Virus record (IMG/VR): IMGVR_UViG_3300029989_000103
Location: 1-34,903 of that record
Source: a virus
DNA length: 34,903 nucleotides
Direction: 5' to 3' (one strand)
The position numbers and the translations under genes were made by a program. Positions 14,701 to 22,115 of the stretch are shown piece by piece; positions within the stretch are counted from its first letter, which is position 1; each line of letters starts with the position of its first letter. The notes under the pieces are model-generated. The model did no database searches. It had not been told where the DNA came from and saw nothing but the letters and a program-made list of their open reading frames with translations.

Positions 14701-16584
14701 TCCGATAGTTTCTGCCACCTTTTGATCTGCCAATACAATTGCTTCATCCAATGCGCGTGCTAGATCCGGACTTAATTTAGCCCGATCCATCATTTTTGAA
14801 GTAAACATATCATTACCGGCCAATTTTTCTCTAACAAGAATATCAACCAACTCTTTTTTACTGCCAATTATTTCATCTCTGGTTAAAACTGGCTCTTTTT
14901 TAGTAAATGTTTTTTTAGGGGGGGTAACTGGTGCCTCCGGTGGTGCTACTGGCGTTTCTGGTGTCACTGGTGACGTTTCTATACCTGATCCAATGGCCTT
15001 TGGCGGTCCCATTTGAACCTCGACATTAAAGTTTTTGCTACCAATCTTAAAACTAAGAGGTTTTACCCTCTCGGTAGAAATTCCGGCGGCATCTTTTAAA
15101 TTAATGTTTTCAATCTGTAGTTTTTGCAATTCTTTGGCGTAGTATTGGACCTCTGAATCAGCACCAACCATTTTTCCCACTTCATCCGGATTTGCTCCTG
15201 GGTTTTTGGCGGTGACTTCACCGGTAATTTTCTTTACAGTGGTATCAAATGTTTCCTGGGCTGTTTTTATGGCCGGTTCGTTTGTTTTTAGGGCCGCCAA
15301 TGCTCTTGGTTTAATTCCTAGTACATCTTTTATTTTATTCCAGTACGGTTTATCTTTAACTTCCAATAATTGTTTCGGAGTAATAGTTACACCTTCTTTT
15401 ACGGCTCCCTTTTGTACACCTTTTTTATCTCCAATTTGTGAAAAGAAATCTTTTTGCTCGGCAGTGGTTAATTTACCAGTGGCTCTAATATCTCGGACCT
15501 GTTCGGGAGTAAGGACCACCGATTCAATGTTATTTTTGACAAAAATATCTTTGGTTAGTCTTTCTTTGATCGCCGGGACTTTTTGAAATGCCTTGACGCC
15601 CAAATAAAATTCAGCAATTAATTCAACACCGGCGATTGTTCTCAATAATGGATCCGGTAGTGTTTCTGGTAATAAATCAGTGAATGTTTTTGATCCGGGT
15701 TTAATTTTATTTACCAATGCTTCTTTTCCCTTCTGTACGGCGCTAAAAGCTCCTACTGATGCGATTGTTACCAGTGGGGCTTCAATCAATCCACCTATTA
15801 AAGCCAGTGACATGACGGCGGTGGTTAATTCTTCGGCGTTTGGTTGATTTCTTATACCTAATTCTTTAGTAATTTGATCTCTGGTTTTATCAGTTGGCAT
15901 TGGTACTTGATCTCTCGATACATTTAATTTTTTAGCAATGGCACCTTGCAAATTATAATCAACTGCGCTTTGAGCCGGATCCGGCTGACCAATAAAAGCC
16001 GTTTGTAATTTACTCCAAAAAGTTTGTTTACTTGGAGTAGTAATAACTGATTTATCGGCATTTATTTTAGCAATAGTATTTTGTGCCTCTACTGGTTTTA
16101 CTTCACCGTTGGTAAGCCAATCGTTATTATTTTTTATCTGTTCTGGTGACGGTGTTATTGGGGTAGTAATTGTTTTAGTGTCTTTGACCACCGACAATCC
16201 CATTTTAGGTTGAGGTTTAATCAAAGTGGCCGATTGATCAGCAACCGGAGAAACAATATTGTCGATCTTTACGTTTGGATTAAAATTATCTGGTATTTTT
16301 ACTTCCGGACCATTGGCTTTAATATCTATCAATGCTTGGGTTTTTGGATCGACATTTTTAAAAGCGGTAGTAATTAATGCTCCAAGTTTATTAAATATAT
16401 TTGGTTGAGGTGGGGTTACTGCCGGTTGGGCCACTGGTACTGGTTTAATTGCTCCGGCTTTAATAGCGGCGGCAAAGTTTTGGCTAGCACTACCGGTGGT
16501 AGGTATCGATGCACCAACACTACCCGTAGCATTTGCTCCGGTCGGTTTTCCATATTTAGCCGCGAAGGTTGATGATGCAGACAT
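8767..16584 (-). CDS. Giant polyvalent virion/ejection protein (2605 aa): beta-clamp-like, zincin, LPD38-like and lytic transglycosylase modules
   Basis: Domains seen in order: a low-complexity N-terminus; a hydrophobic segment near 252-285 (MSLALIGGLIEAPLVTIASV); helical and Pro-rich linkers (near 545); a three-part DNA polymerase III beta-clamp-like region about 850-1165 (SILKGFQVKDGKMNFSDLEH; TDGFRA at 956-961; KIDGQYPDVPRVY near 1018; YLKDAIKAVDGNKVRF near 1132); a zinc peptidase site HEISH at 1268-1272; an LPD38-like region about 1750-1960 (TKGTTGLFPAFALTNWMGD; KSLPFFNPTIQVMDQLL) followed by a membrane segment near 1970-1990; and a C-terminal SLT-type transglycosylase with Glu2466 in WTESGY, GIAQIN and ASYNRG. 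Such multi-domain proteins are packaged in podovirus heads and ejected: the transglycosylase opens the wall and other modules act in the host. The clamp could seize host polymerase. Starts two bases after the previous stop. Confidence 0.85.
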   Translation of the reverse strand: MSASSTFAAKYGKPTGANATGSVGASIPTTGSASQNFAAAIKAGAIKPVPVAQPAVTPPQPNIFNKLGALITTAFKNVDPKTQALIDIKANGPEVKIPDNFNPNVKIDNIVSPVADQSATLIKPQPKMGLSVVKDTKTITTPITPSPEQIKNNNDWLTNGEVKPVEAQNTIAKINADKSVITTPSKQTFWSKLQTAFIGQPDPAQSAVDYNLQGAIAKKLNVSRDQVPMPTDKTRDQITKELGIRNQPNAEELTTAVMSLALIGGLIEAPLVTIASVGAFSAVQKGKEALVNKIKPGSKTFTDLLPETLPDPLLRTIAGVELIAEFYLGVKAFQKVPAIKERLTKDIFVKNNIESVVLTPEQVRDIRATGKLTTAEQKDFFSQIGDKKGVQKGAVKEGVTITPKQLLEVKDKPYWNKIKDVLGIKPRALAALKTNEPAIKTAQETFDTTVKKITGEVTAKNPGANPDEVGKMVGADSEVQYYAKELQKLQIENINLKDAAGISTERVKPLSFKIGSKNFNVEVQMGPPKAIGSGIETSPVTPETPVAPPEAPVTPPKKTFTKKEPVLTRDEIIGSKKELVDILVREKLAGNDMFTSKMMDRAKLSPDLARALDEAIVLADQKVAETIGKQMDASNGADVPVKKPVKEKTVVQKQTDEVKQANLDIQSAKVLRDKAPATITEEQSANGVKDKKWYDEYIADTQRWIDTKVSTPKIDSKFVKVGTQEGVPVYKYKSEVNNSKTFDEIINKLKINDPQGIQELKNSISEGKLYLRTGTIEGRKLSPDELRMISRSVDNAQKKIGVEQKDGYTVQEITSEEIFNAQEQVKNIKPTKQIQPEKVLSALNKKSSKTFSILKGFQVKDGKMNFSDLEHTISLNTDKPDGYYTMVGKDAIKGADTTDFPVKWQEETIPAFDILSGNLIEAASKAQTAIGIDDNRPVLQGIRMTVNNGQLEIMSTDGFRATYQTTGAKINSKDTEFIIMGNNLDKFINLLGEGKIEVKDSKTYVEFIGPNGSIQVGKIDGQYPDVPRVYSSGFKNELVIDKTEFLDAVKQIEPYAKQNAKITKLSIDPEGGVKLVAEYKDMNGQTITKSVDLKVSREEVNIPEGIVPGTLLMPVRTDGGDRLGLPEIGFNYEYLKDAIKAVDGNKVRFDYNEPGDLKPVHFSDRVEVPVKTVVPEVTKAKTVKKKSPSVPSGANASAGAETIGKFEQRPTKTEATNYKLYKAVEVLIDKYAKLIGEGYLPKRAAGVYYTDTQNIRVNGMNDLAVATHEISHFLDARFKISDRIREVVDTTENGKPIYDPATKAVRKEITKLYTNYYPGGKKTDSVKKRTVEGLATLIQKYAEQPTTITQEYPNLVTEFLTENGKFYEPVIGQILKDVNKFIEDYQGLDPLDKIGARVTSDNVKYDKKSFMKLGDKVRTQLADMVFPFEKLSTIAGINMTGEDPSLYIRQFQQISGIVATNLIGKTGYYRYVSGKGFTKTLDYNWKTLIDNLGKDKTTDSFGYYLVARASYFDYKLLNEYKVALDELMMQIEEAGGLEEAAKLISEDGISLVEETNAAQKLYDEQNAMLVRDGITKKEASDAYLKNKDRFSKDELMFDKLTNESLKLLSEDEVGMLSKKQYIEYTEKQGYASRKRQFFDQLVGEEQGSSGPVKVGKSTVSSLLRRKGSKRTILNPVYSGIKNEAEIIRKAYRQVVYNKVNENLAPKFPDLAQPQQLIRSRQANGSFRYPQEKDTNIIMGRKNGKRLPVLWDNYVKTVLDETITPGNYGTFENVLLAVSRSFTKGTTGLFPAFALTNWMGDQITLAANTTNNNIPLATAINTLSKALLSKDSPEAQYFLEYLVLGGQRQTFAHWQDMSPTELSTKIRNERKGLLKVVDAINTGLDILSIPSTYSELSTRASEYIKSRKSGKPQIVSLEEAGRVTAPFHHVGKWGGQFGRVAIKSLPFFNPTIQVMDQLLRVAGRDKKSRARLGFVFGAITAASIGAFALMMSNSTDDQKRLLRDIEANELVNYIWLPNPDGKTLIKIKVQQYGLIGGLVSMALMNQMLDANYTTGDFISGTAQILPQQFDITDPVRALLAWIPPLIKVPMMTALNLKDYPKVLPLENTYLQSLPTGLRATESTSLMSKELGKLTGLSPVKMDYLITGIFGRSSGFLLGKSTAYNFFSGVTRSEYFTSGRTIQGYYDLKTQNDQAYKAMNDKITSPDQSESDKIKRLHQKTLLIDKYLKAYRDADMSKDTGRAADLRNDVVDRINELNNLNKEQTMVPKQPTFAFKFVKEAYAAESLDEINTDIKKESVTRAVGLKKFFDKVKTFLPGTLGDNFINSVSNKYSGAVEDRKVNDKTREVYNNMLALREADWGWYKQNISVADEKSILGFDLTTPEYTKQLDARPEGKVLSAMATPTSLPTQSPPTGVAGEGVGPSVEDGVTYKGLIQRKPDAAIGPIIKETTKDSQVTPTVLSSLLWTESGYRPDAQNINYKKEKVNGKWRIVEPKVIVSTDNGIAQINDIAHPEVTKEQANDPKFAIPLAKKELEYGLKKFDGDWNKAIASYNRGRGTISKDPNDFKGQVYLWKVVQNMDEATKKELNIKEFTEKEVTEIKTYLGIK

Positions 16585-16586
16585 AG

Positions 16587-17492
16587 TTAAAGACCAAATA
16601 ATTTATTGCGATAATCTTTGTTCATTTGGTAGCCACTACCTTGACCATAATCTTTACGGCCAGGATCAGTCAAACCACCAAATTGTTTTTCAAAATCATC
16701 CGGGGTACCCAAGCCATCATCCACCCATGCTTTTTTAGCCGCATTCCAAACTTCCGGTGGTACGTGTCCGTATGAATTAGCTTGTGAATATAAGCTTTGG
16801 ACTAATATTGTTTTATTTTCTTTTGATATTTCAGTATCACTCTTTGTACTTGGTTTATCAGCTTTGCCTATCTTTCCAAGGTTTGTTTTACTAATTACTG
16901 CCCCTGTCTTTTTGTCTTGGACAATACTAATTACGTTTCCGGCGTTATCAGTCTCGGAAATTATTTGAGTATCGGGTTTGGATAACTCTGCCGCCGCGGT
17001 AGCTTTTTCTGTAAGTGTTTTTAATTGAGTTTGATCAACTAATAGACTGGCATTAAGATTAGTGTTTATTTTTTGGATCCGACCAACTCTGTTTGATTCT
17101 GCTAAAAATGGATTCTCGTTTACCATCGCGATTGCTTCATTGGCCTTGGTTTGTTTATCCAAAATTCGAGCATTGGTATCGTCAATTTGTTTTTGTAAGT
17201 CACTAACCGGGGTAATTGCACCACCAGCGCCGGGTGCTGATCCACCTGGAGCAATAGCACCACCATTCATCCCTAAATATTTTTCATTCGTTCCTGGGGC
17301 CAATCCTTGTGCCACATCGCTCTGCGCGACCACTTCCCTACTAACCATCGAGTTAGGATCACCGGGTATAGATTGATTTTTTTCTCCTAATTTTCCATCC
17401 AAATATCTTTGACCATCATACCAACCACCATTAGAAGGAGTAATTGTTTGACCGTTTTCTAGTTTTAATTGTCCATTAATTAATTGTGCCAT
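16587..17492 (-). CDS. Coiled-coil virion-associated protein (301 aa)
   Basis: The N-terminus (AQLINGQLKLENGQTITPS) is beta-like, then comes a Gly/Pro/Ala linker near 75-90, a coiled coil about 92-160 (SDLQKQIDDTNARILDKQTK), a beta part with AGNVISIVQDKKTGAVISK, and a C-terminal third with PPEVWNAAKKAWVDDG. It sits between the adaptor-like gene and the giant polyvalent gene, the place where podoviruses encode ejection proteins, and its start overlaps the adaptor gene's last base region. It is a good candidate for an ejected or internal head protein, but no named family was recognised. Confidence 0.7.
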   Translation of the reverse strand: MAQLINGQLKLENGQTITPSNGGWYDGQRYLDGKLGEKNQSIPGDPNSMVSREVVAQSDVAQGLAPGTNEKYLGMNGGAIAPGGSAPGAGGAITPVSDLQKQIDDTNARILDKQTKANEAIAMVNENPFLAESNRVGRIQKINTNLNASLLVDQTQLKTLTEKATAAAELSKPDTQIISETDNAGNVISIVQDKKTGAVISKTNLGKIGKADKPSTKSDTEISKENKTILVQSLYSQANSYGHVPPEVWNAAKKAWVDDGLGTPDDFEKQFGGLTDPGRKDYGQGSGYQMNKDYRNKLFGL

Positions 17493-18190
17493 TAGTTTTG
17501 TCCTCCAAAATTACCGGTTCTAGTTGGACCATTGTTTCCAAAGAAATCCGGAACTATAAACATTGGTTTTCTAATTCTTTGTTTTAATTGAGTTCTATTG
17601 GCTATTTTGGTGTAGCACTTGGCAATAATTATCTTGGCTTCGTTAATTGCATCATTGGCTTTATCAACATCAATATTTTTAATTAAATAGGCATAGGCTC
17701 GAAGTAAAATAGCTTCGTTGGTAGCGCTTGACCATCCCGAAAACATACTCTCACTCACATCCGATCCCATTTCCGAAGCTTGAATTAGTCCCCAAAAAAT
17801 TAAATTATTAGTTCCATCCATATTAGATTTTGGAGTAAAAAATATTTGTCTACCGTATTCACTAAAAAATTTACTGTTTGATCCAGGATTCTTTTCAGTA
17901 AAGTTTAAAAAGTCGGTAAAATCTTTCTTTTCAAATTCTGAATCACCATCTAAACTCATTCTAAAAATAGATTCACTTTGGCAATTAGAAGGGTAGTCGT
18001 AATAAGGCTGATTTGCTACCGAACTGGTAACAAAGCCCTTTCTAATACTCGGCCATGGTTGTTCATCACCGGCCCATAAGTTAGCCCGGCTAATAGCTTT
18101 CTGTATTCTATCCGGTGTGAAATACGTCGAGGTAGAAACGGCTAGAAGCATTGGTGTTAATTCGTTTTGTAAATCTAATCTCGTTTCCAT
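17492..18190 (-). CDS. Head-tail adaptor/connector-like protein (232 aa)
   Basis: The N-terminal helices METRLDLQNELTPMLLAVST and DRIQKAISRANLWAGDEQPW, a beta middle (NQPYYDYPSNCQSESIFRMS) and a helical part (TNEAILLRAYAYLIKNIDVD) have the layout of phage adaptor proteins that dock under the portal (P22 gp4 / gp6-like helical bundles). The Gly/Asn-rich tail ends TRTGNFGGQN. Similar proteins are found in many podovirus-like genomes beside fibre genes. ATG 18190 has an A-rich leader after the TGATATATTC promoter at 18212. Assignment rests on layout and context. Confidence 0.55.
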   Translation of the reverse strand: METRLDLQNELTPMLLAVSTSTYFTPDRIQKAISRANLWAGDEQPWPSIRKGFVTSSVANQPYYDYPSNCQSESIFRMSLDGDSEFEKKDFTDFLNFTEKNPGSNSKFFSEYGRQIFFTPKSNMDGTNNLIFWGLIQASEMGSDVSESMFSGWSSATNEAILLRAYAYLIKNIDVDKANDAINEAKIIIAKCYTKIANRTQLKQRIRKPMFIVPDFFGNNGPTRTGNFGGQN

Positions 18191-18211
18191 ATTTTTTGCT
18201 TAATCTAGTTG

Positions 18212-18221
18212 GAATATATCA
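18212..18221 (-). promoter_or_regulatory. Late-type extended -10 promoter (TGATATATTC)
   Basis: Exact copy, 22 nt before ATG 18190, giving a short A-rich leader (AAGCAAAAAAT). Confidence 0.75.
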
Positions 18222-18240
18222 TGAATAAATAACCTAACTT

Positions 18241-19281
18241 TTAACTTAATGTTTGACTTCTAGTTAAGGTCAAAGTGTACGCACCCAATTGAATTTTATT
18301 ATCTTTGGTGTAAATCATTCCACCACTACCGATGTTCATTAAATCATTATTGGAATTATCCTTTAAATAAAATTTATTGCTAGAAGTGGTGAATAACCAT
18401 AGATCACCACCGGAAACTGTTATACCTCCATAAGAAGAATCAGAATCTTTTTTAATGAGTACTGATTTATTATTATTAAGAACTAAATCACCACCGGCCA
18501 CTTCAATTCCACCACTACCGGCCGTTGTTGCCTTTAAAATACCCTTTACTGAACTACCGATAACAAAAGCAATTACCGGTGATCCGGAAATAAGCATAGA
18601 AATATAATCAGTAGTATTACCAACCAAAACTAACCCACCGGAATCTAAAAGTATATTTGTACCACTTAAAGTAGTCGATGTTATTGTCCACCCTCCAATT
18701 ACACCACTAGTAGCTGTAATTTTTCCGGTAATATCAGCATTACCAGCTACTAATTTTCCATCCGGAGTAATTCTAAATGGGGCCGATCCACGATTTGAAT
18801 AAGAAGCACCAGCCCAAAACGGATAATCTGATGGTGAAATACCAGCGGTATTAGAACCGGATCCAGCTACTAAATAAGAAGAATTAATAGTGAAACCACC
18901 AATTGATCCAGCGGCAGCATAGATTGTCCCTAAAAATGAAGCATTGCCGGTAGTGGCATCAATGGCAAAAGTGACTACGCCGCTACTATTTAACCCCGTA
19001 ATACCATTGGGAGATAAGGCTATTTCACCCGATACTCCATTTACATACTTACCAATCTTGATTGACCCAGACCTACCAAAAGAAAAACCACCGAGAATCT
19101 TACCGGAAATAGAATTAAGCATTGAACTGATTAGGTGACTGGCTACCACTGCACTAGGAAAAGGTTGTGCTGGCATTGATTCGGGGTTATCAGCTCCACC
19201 AACAAAGACGGAGTTGGTAGGACTTTGACCAGGAAATAATACTTCTGGTATTGTCTCCGGCTTTAAATTTTTTTCAGTCAT
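18241..19281 (-). CDS. Tail fibre/tip-like structural protein (346 aa)
   Basis: A short polar N-terminus (TEKNLKPETIPEVLFPGQSP) is followed by Gly/Ser/Thr-rich beta repeats such as GIKIGKYV-like strands, SPNGITGLNSSGVVTFAIDA and ITGKITATSGVIGGWTITS. The motif G-x-IGGW/F-TI occurs repeatedly and is common in phage tail fibre and baseplate tip proteins that trimerise. The C-terminal part reads TKDNKIQLGAYTLTLTRSQT. It probably forms part of the tail or fibres. No enzymatic residue is visible. Confidence 0.65.
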   Translation of the reverse strand: MTEKNLKPETIPEVLFPGQSPTNSVFVGGADNPESMPAQPFPSAVVASHLISSMLNSISGKILGGFSFGRSGSIKIGKYVNGVSGEIALSPNGITGLNSSGVVTFAIDATTGNASFLGTIYAAAGSIGGFTINSSYLVAGSGSNTAGISPSDYPFWAGASYSNRGSAPFRITPDGKLVAGNADITGKITATSGVIGGWTITSTTLSGTNILLDSGGLVLVGNTTDYISMLISGSPVIAFVIGSSVKGILKATTAGSGGIEVAGGDLVLNNNKSVLIKKDSDSSYGGITVSGGDLWLFTTSSNKFYLKDNSNNDLMNIGSGGMIYTKDNKIQLGAYTLTLTRSQTLS

Positions 19282-19283
19282 GT

Positions 19284-20624
19284 TTAAAAATCAACATATA
19301 TTTCATGGACTATCGGAGTTGTATTGGCACTTGGAATTAAAACTAACTTAACATCGAAGATTCGAGCATTAGAACCTACCAAAAATATTGGATCACGACC
19401 AGATACACATTGTTTCACATCACCAGCCATTTTCGCCTGTAAGTAACTACCAGATCTATTCAAACTATACCAAGCTTCTATCGCGCAATCTGTAGGGACA
19501 GTATCAGTAACTAATCTAATTTGAGTTATTGGTCTTTCGGCTGGTAGTTTAAGATCAAGGGTAATATATTCTGCCTGCGCTTTATTGACTGAATCAACCC
19601 TCATTAAATGACTAACTCCATCTTTTTTGTAGGTAACAAACACAACACCGTTAATTTTTCCCAAAGATCCAATTTCATCAGCATTAATATATTGTTCTAA
19701 GTTGTAAGCTAATACCCCATTCTTTTTATATCGCCCGTAGGACCAAATGCCACTATTAGCGCCTCCAAAAACACCGAACAGGGCCAAACCATCATCTTCT
19801 ACCACTGCACCTGGATAACATTGACCATCCATTGTTAAGACTGGCATTTTGTCTCTTGTTGATGGGTTACAGAAGAATAATTTGTTGGTTCCACAATTCA
19901 TCAACATGTATTCAGCATCGACAATAGCATTGATTGAAGGTACTGGTATCCTGGTTGGTGTTAAATAATTTAAATATGCCTGTTCCCAAGGGAATATAAA
20001 ACTATTCTTTCGACCATCACCGGCACCAACCAATACTTGATCACCATAATCAATTAAAGTTTTAGCCACTACTTCTGGCCGGAGTAATAACGCTTCGTTC
20101 GTGTAGGATGAATCATAACCAACCATCGCCAATTTATTTCTATTACAAATTTGTAGCGCTCCATCAGCTTGCTTCATTGTATGCCAAGGGACACTGTCAA
20201 GGTTTGTTTTTTGCCAACTTCCAGAATTTACGTCGGTAGTCCAATTACCGGGTAACTTCATTCTATTTAGTTTTGTAGCAGTGGCCCAGTAAAGATAAGA
20301 CAATGTGGCATCAAACCATTGATCAGCACCAATTATTTTTCCATCCGGATCCGTATAAACTACCGTAATGACACCAGCCGCCGTTCTTTTATATATTTTA
20401 CCGGTATCTCCAAAGAAATAGGTATTACCATCATCAGCATTGACTTGAAACAGTGGTAAATCAACAAACGTACCGGCTCCCTCTTCAATCAAAGCCTGTT
20501 GACACTGTAAAGCATCTACACCGGATCGGATGTTTAAATTCTTTCCAAACTTAAAAGATCCATAAACTCCCTTCCCTTCATAATCCGATTTGCCAGCAAT
20601 GTAAGACTTAATTTCAAACGCCAT
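19284..20624 (-). CDS. Large beta-rich tail hub or structural protein (446 aa)
   Basis: Repeated short strand motifs such as NTYFFGDTGKIYKRTAAGVI, DATLSYLYWATATKLNRM and LALFGVFGGANSGIWSYGRY look like blades of a beta-propeller. The N-terminus (MAFEIKSYIAGKSDYEGKGV) is typical of phage structural proteins that fasten to another protein. Position between fibre-like genes and an unknown small gene suggests the tail hub or needle assembly (P22 gp10-like by place, not by sequence). Two bases separate it from the next gene. Confidence 0.6.
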   Translation of the reverse strand: MAFEIKSYIAGKSDYEGKGVYGSFKFGKNLNIRSGVDALQCQQALIEEGAGTFVDLPLFQVNADDGNTYFFGDTGKIYKRTAAGVITVVYTDPDGKIIGADQWFDATLSYLYWATATKLNRMKLPGNWTTDVNSGSWQKTNLDSVPWHTMKQADGALQICNRNKLAMVGYDSSYTNEALLLRPEVVAKTLIDYGDQVLVGAGDGRKNSFIFPWEQAYLNYLTPTRIPVPSINAIVDAEYMLMNCGTNKLFFCNPSTRDKMPVLTMDGQCYPGAVVEDDGLALFGVFGGANSGIWSYGRYKKNGVLAYNLEQYINADEIGSLGKINGVVFVTYKKDGVSHLMRVDSVNKAQAEYITLDLKLPAERPITQIRLVTDTVPTDCAIEAWYSLNRSGSYLQAKMAGDVKQCVSGRDPIFLVGSNARIFDVKLVLIPSANTTPIVHEIYVDF

Positions 20625-20627
20625 TTT

Positions 20628-20939
20628 TTATTTCCAGTCTTTAATTATTAAACAAATATCTAGTAATTCTGAAGTAACTTTATTTTCTTTGTCTAGTCGA
20701 TCTACTTGGTTCTTTAAAAAGGTTATTTCGGTATCTGTAAACTCAATCTCTTTACCTTTGTCTTTATCTATATCCCATGCGATGCGATCTCCGACTTGTT
20801 TTAAATCAACTTCTTTTCTCTCCTCGGCGCTAATCTCTACTTTCTTAACAATATCCCGACAAGTCATTTGTTCCAAAATGTTGCCACTTTGGGGTAATAA
20901 AACAGTAATATTAATACGGTTCTTTAACAGTAGGTTCAT
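20628..20939 (-). CDS. Hypothetical protein (103 aa)
   Basis: ATG 20939 (MNLLLKNRINITVLLPQSGN) is preceded by AAGGAAG and is preferred to an in-frame TTG at 20963, which would fall at or before the predicted transcription start from the promoter at 20967-20976. The C-terminal half (FTDTEITFLKNQVDRLDKEN then ELLDICLIIKDW) is a helical pair; the first half has an acidic beta region. It resembles small chaperone-like or tail-assembly proteins by feel only; no family claimed. Confidence 0.7.
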   Translation of the reverse strand: MNLLLKNRINITVLLPQSGNILEQMTCRDIVKKVEISAEERKEVDLKQVGDRIAWDIDKDKGKEIEFTDTEITFLKNQVDRLDKENKVTSELLDICLIIKDWK

Positions 20940-20966
20940 TTTTTCTTCCTTAATGTATAACAAGTT

Positions 20967-20976
20967 GAATATATCA
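20967..20976 (-). promoter_or_regulatory. Late-type extended -10 promoter (TGATATATTC)
   Basis: Exact copy, located at the end of the upstream repeat-protein gene and 28 nt before ATG 20939. Confidence 0.75.
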
Positions 20977-22110
20977 TTTTTGCTCCCTTAGAATTTCATC
21001 GCCATTCTCGGTTAATATTTTGTCTCCGTTCTCTTGCAATAAATAACCTTTATATAAATCGCTGTAGCCGGTATTTTTTACCTGGTACTCATTGGTATAG
21101 ACGGTGCCTTGCTGTGAATACTTACTATTATATTCAGTATTTTGTTTGGCATAATAATCAACAATCCCATTATAAATTATGCAATATCTTAGGTATTTTT
21201 TAATTGAAGTACTACCTAAGAATATGGTGTATTTTAATTGATCTGTAATAACCGGACTGGTTACTATTGAATATTTAAGAGTCTTTGGTATTGCCTGAAA
21301 GTAGGAATCACCATAAGGCGGATGGTCGCCATAAGTTGGATGATCACCGTAAGTTACTCTTTCACGAACAAGACCACTATTTAAAATCGCATATTTTAGT
21401 AATTTGGTTGTATTTTCAGCAAAGGTAAAGTTATCAATTAAAATCTTGTCGCCATTTTCTTGTAATAACCAATCACCATTTTCTTGTTTTAGTGCCACTG
21501 CGATTCGATAAGTCAGATCTTTGGTAATTGAAAAACCTTTTTGGATTTTATATTGAAGATCCTTAGTAATAGCCGAAGCGGTACTAGAAACTAAATACTT
21601 TAATGTTTTTGTTATTGCATCAACCGTCACCTGGACCCCGTAGGACAACGATTTGGCTATTTGCTTGGGAATAGATACTCGGTACTCTAAACTCTTAGTT
21701 GTGGCATCTGGGGTGGATAAAACGGTGTATTTTAGATCCTTAGTAATATCAATAACGTAAGTTCCGACAACATCATAGGTTAATGACTTGGTAATGGCGT
21801 GAGGTACTTGGATTTTATAGAGGAGGGATTTGGTTACAGGAGAAGAAGTGGTTTGTGTTGAGTATTTTAGTGTTTTTGTTATCGCGGCAACAGTTGAAGA
21901 AACGGCGTATTTAAGACTTTTAGTTATGGCGGCTGGTGGCGCTCTAATACAATACTTTATTATCTTAGTTAAAGCCGCCGGAGTTGTTTTAATTGTATAA
22001 TTTATCGATTTTGTGACGGCAACATAACCAATACCATCAAGACCAATCGAATCACCAGTCTCTAATAATAATTTATCGCCAGTTTCAAGTAAAAGTAAAT
22101 AATCGGCCAT
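20974..22110 (-). CDS. Repeat-built structural protein with ITKxLxY and QENGDKI modules (378 aa)
   Basis: The N-terminus reads LLLLETGDKLLLETGDSIGL; from about residue 33 some twelve or more 14-16-residue repeats follow, each with (I/V/L)TK(S/T/D)L(K/x)Y, e.g. ITKSLKYAVSSTVAA, ITKTLKYSTQTT, ITKDLQYKIQKG. Then come a QENGDWLLQENGDKILIDN block, a YGDHPTYGDHPPYGD run and a final LLQENGDKILTENGDEIL. LLxENGD segments are known in phage tail proteins as short beta hairpins. The protein probably forms a fibrous, trimeric part of the tail. ATG 22110 lies six bases downstream of the tailspike stop. No catalytic site is visible. Confidence 0.7.
   Translation of the reverse strand: MADYLLLLETGDKLLLETGDSIGLDGIGYVAVTKSINYTIKTTPAALTKIIKYCIRAPPAAITKSLKYAVSSTVAAITKTLKYSTQTTSSPVTKSLLYKIQVPHAITKSLTYDVVGTYVIDITKDLKYTVLSTPDATTKSLEYRVSIPKQIAKSLSYGVQVTVDAITKTLKYLVSSTASAITKDLQYKIQKGFSITKDLTYRIAVALKQENGDWLLQENGDKILIDNFTFAENTTKLLKYAILNSGLVRERVTYGDHPTYGDHPPYGDSYFQAIPKTLKYSIVTSPVITDQLKYTIFLGSTSIKKYLRYCIIYNGIVDYYAKQNTEYNSKYSQQGTVYTNEYQVKNTGYSDLYKGYLLQENGDKILTENGDEILREQK
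21480..22014 (-). repeat. Diverged protein-level tandem repeat (about 45 bp units)
   Basis: Roughly twelve copies of a 14-16 codon unit centred on (I/V)TKxLxY in the 20974-22110 gene. Units are diverged in DNA, so they are old duplications unlike the near-identical 18-bp minisatellite at the window ends. Confidence 0.75.
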
Positions 22111-22115
22111 ACATA

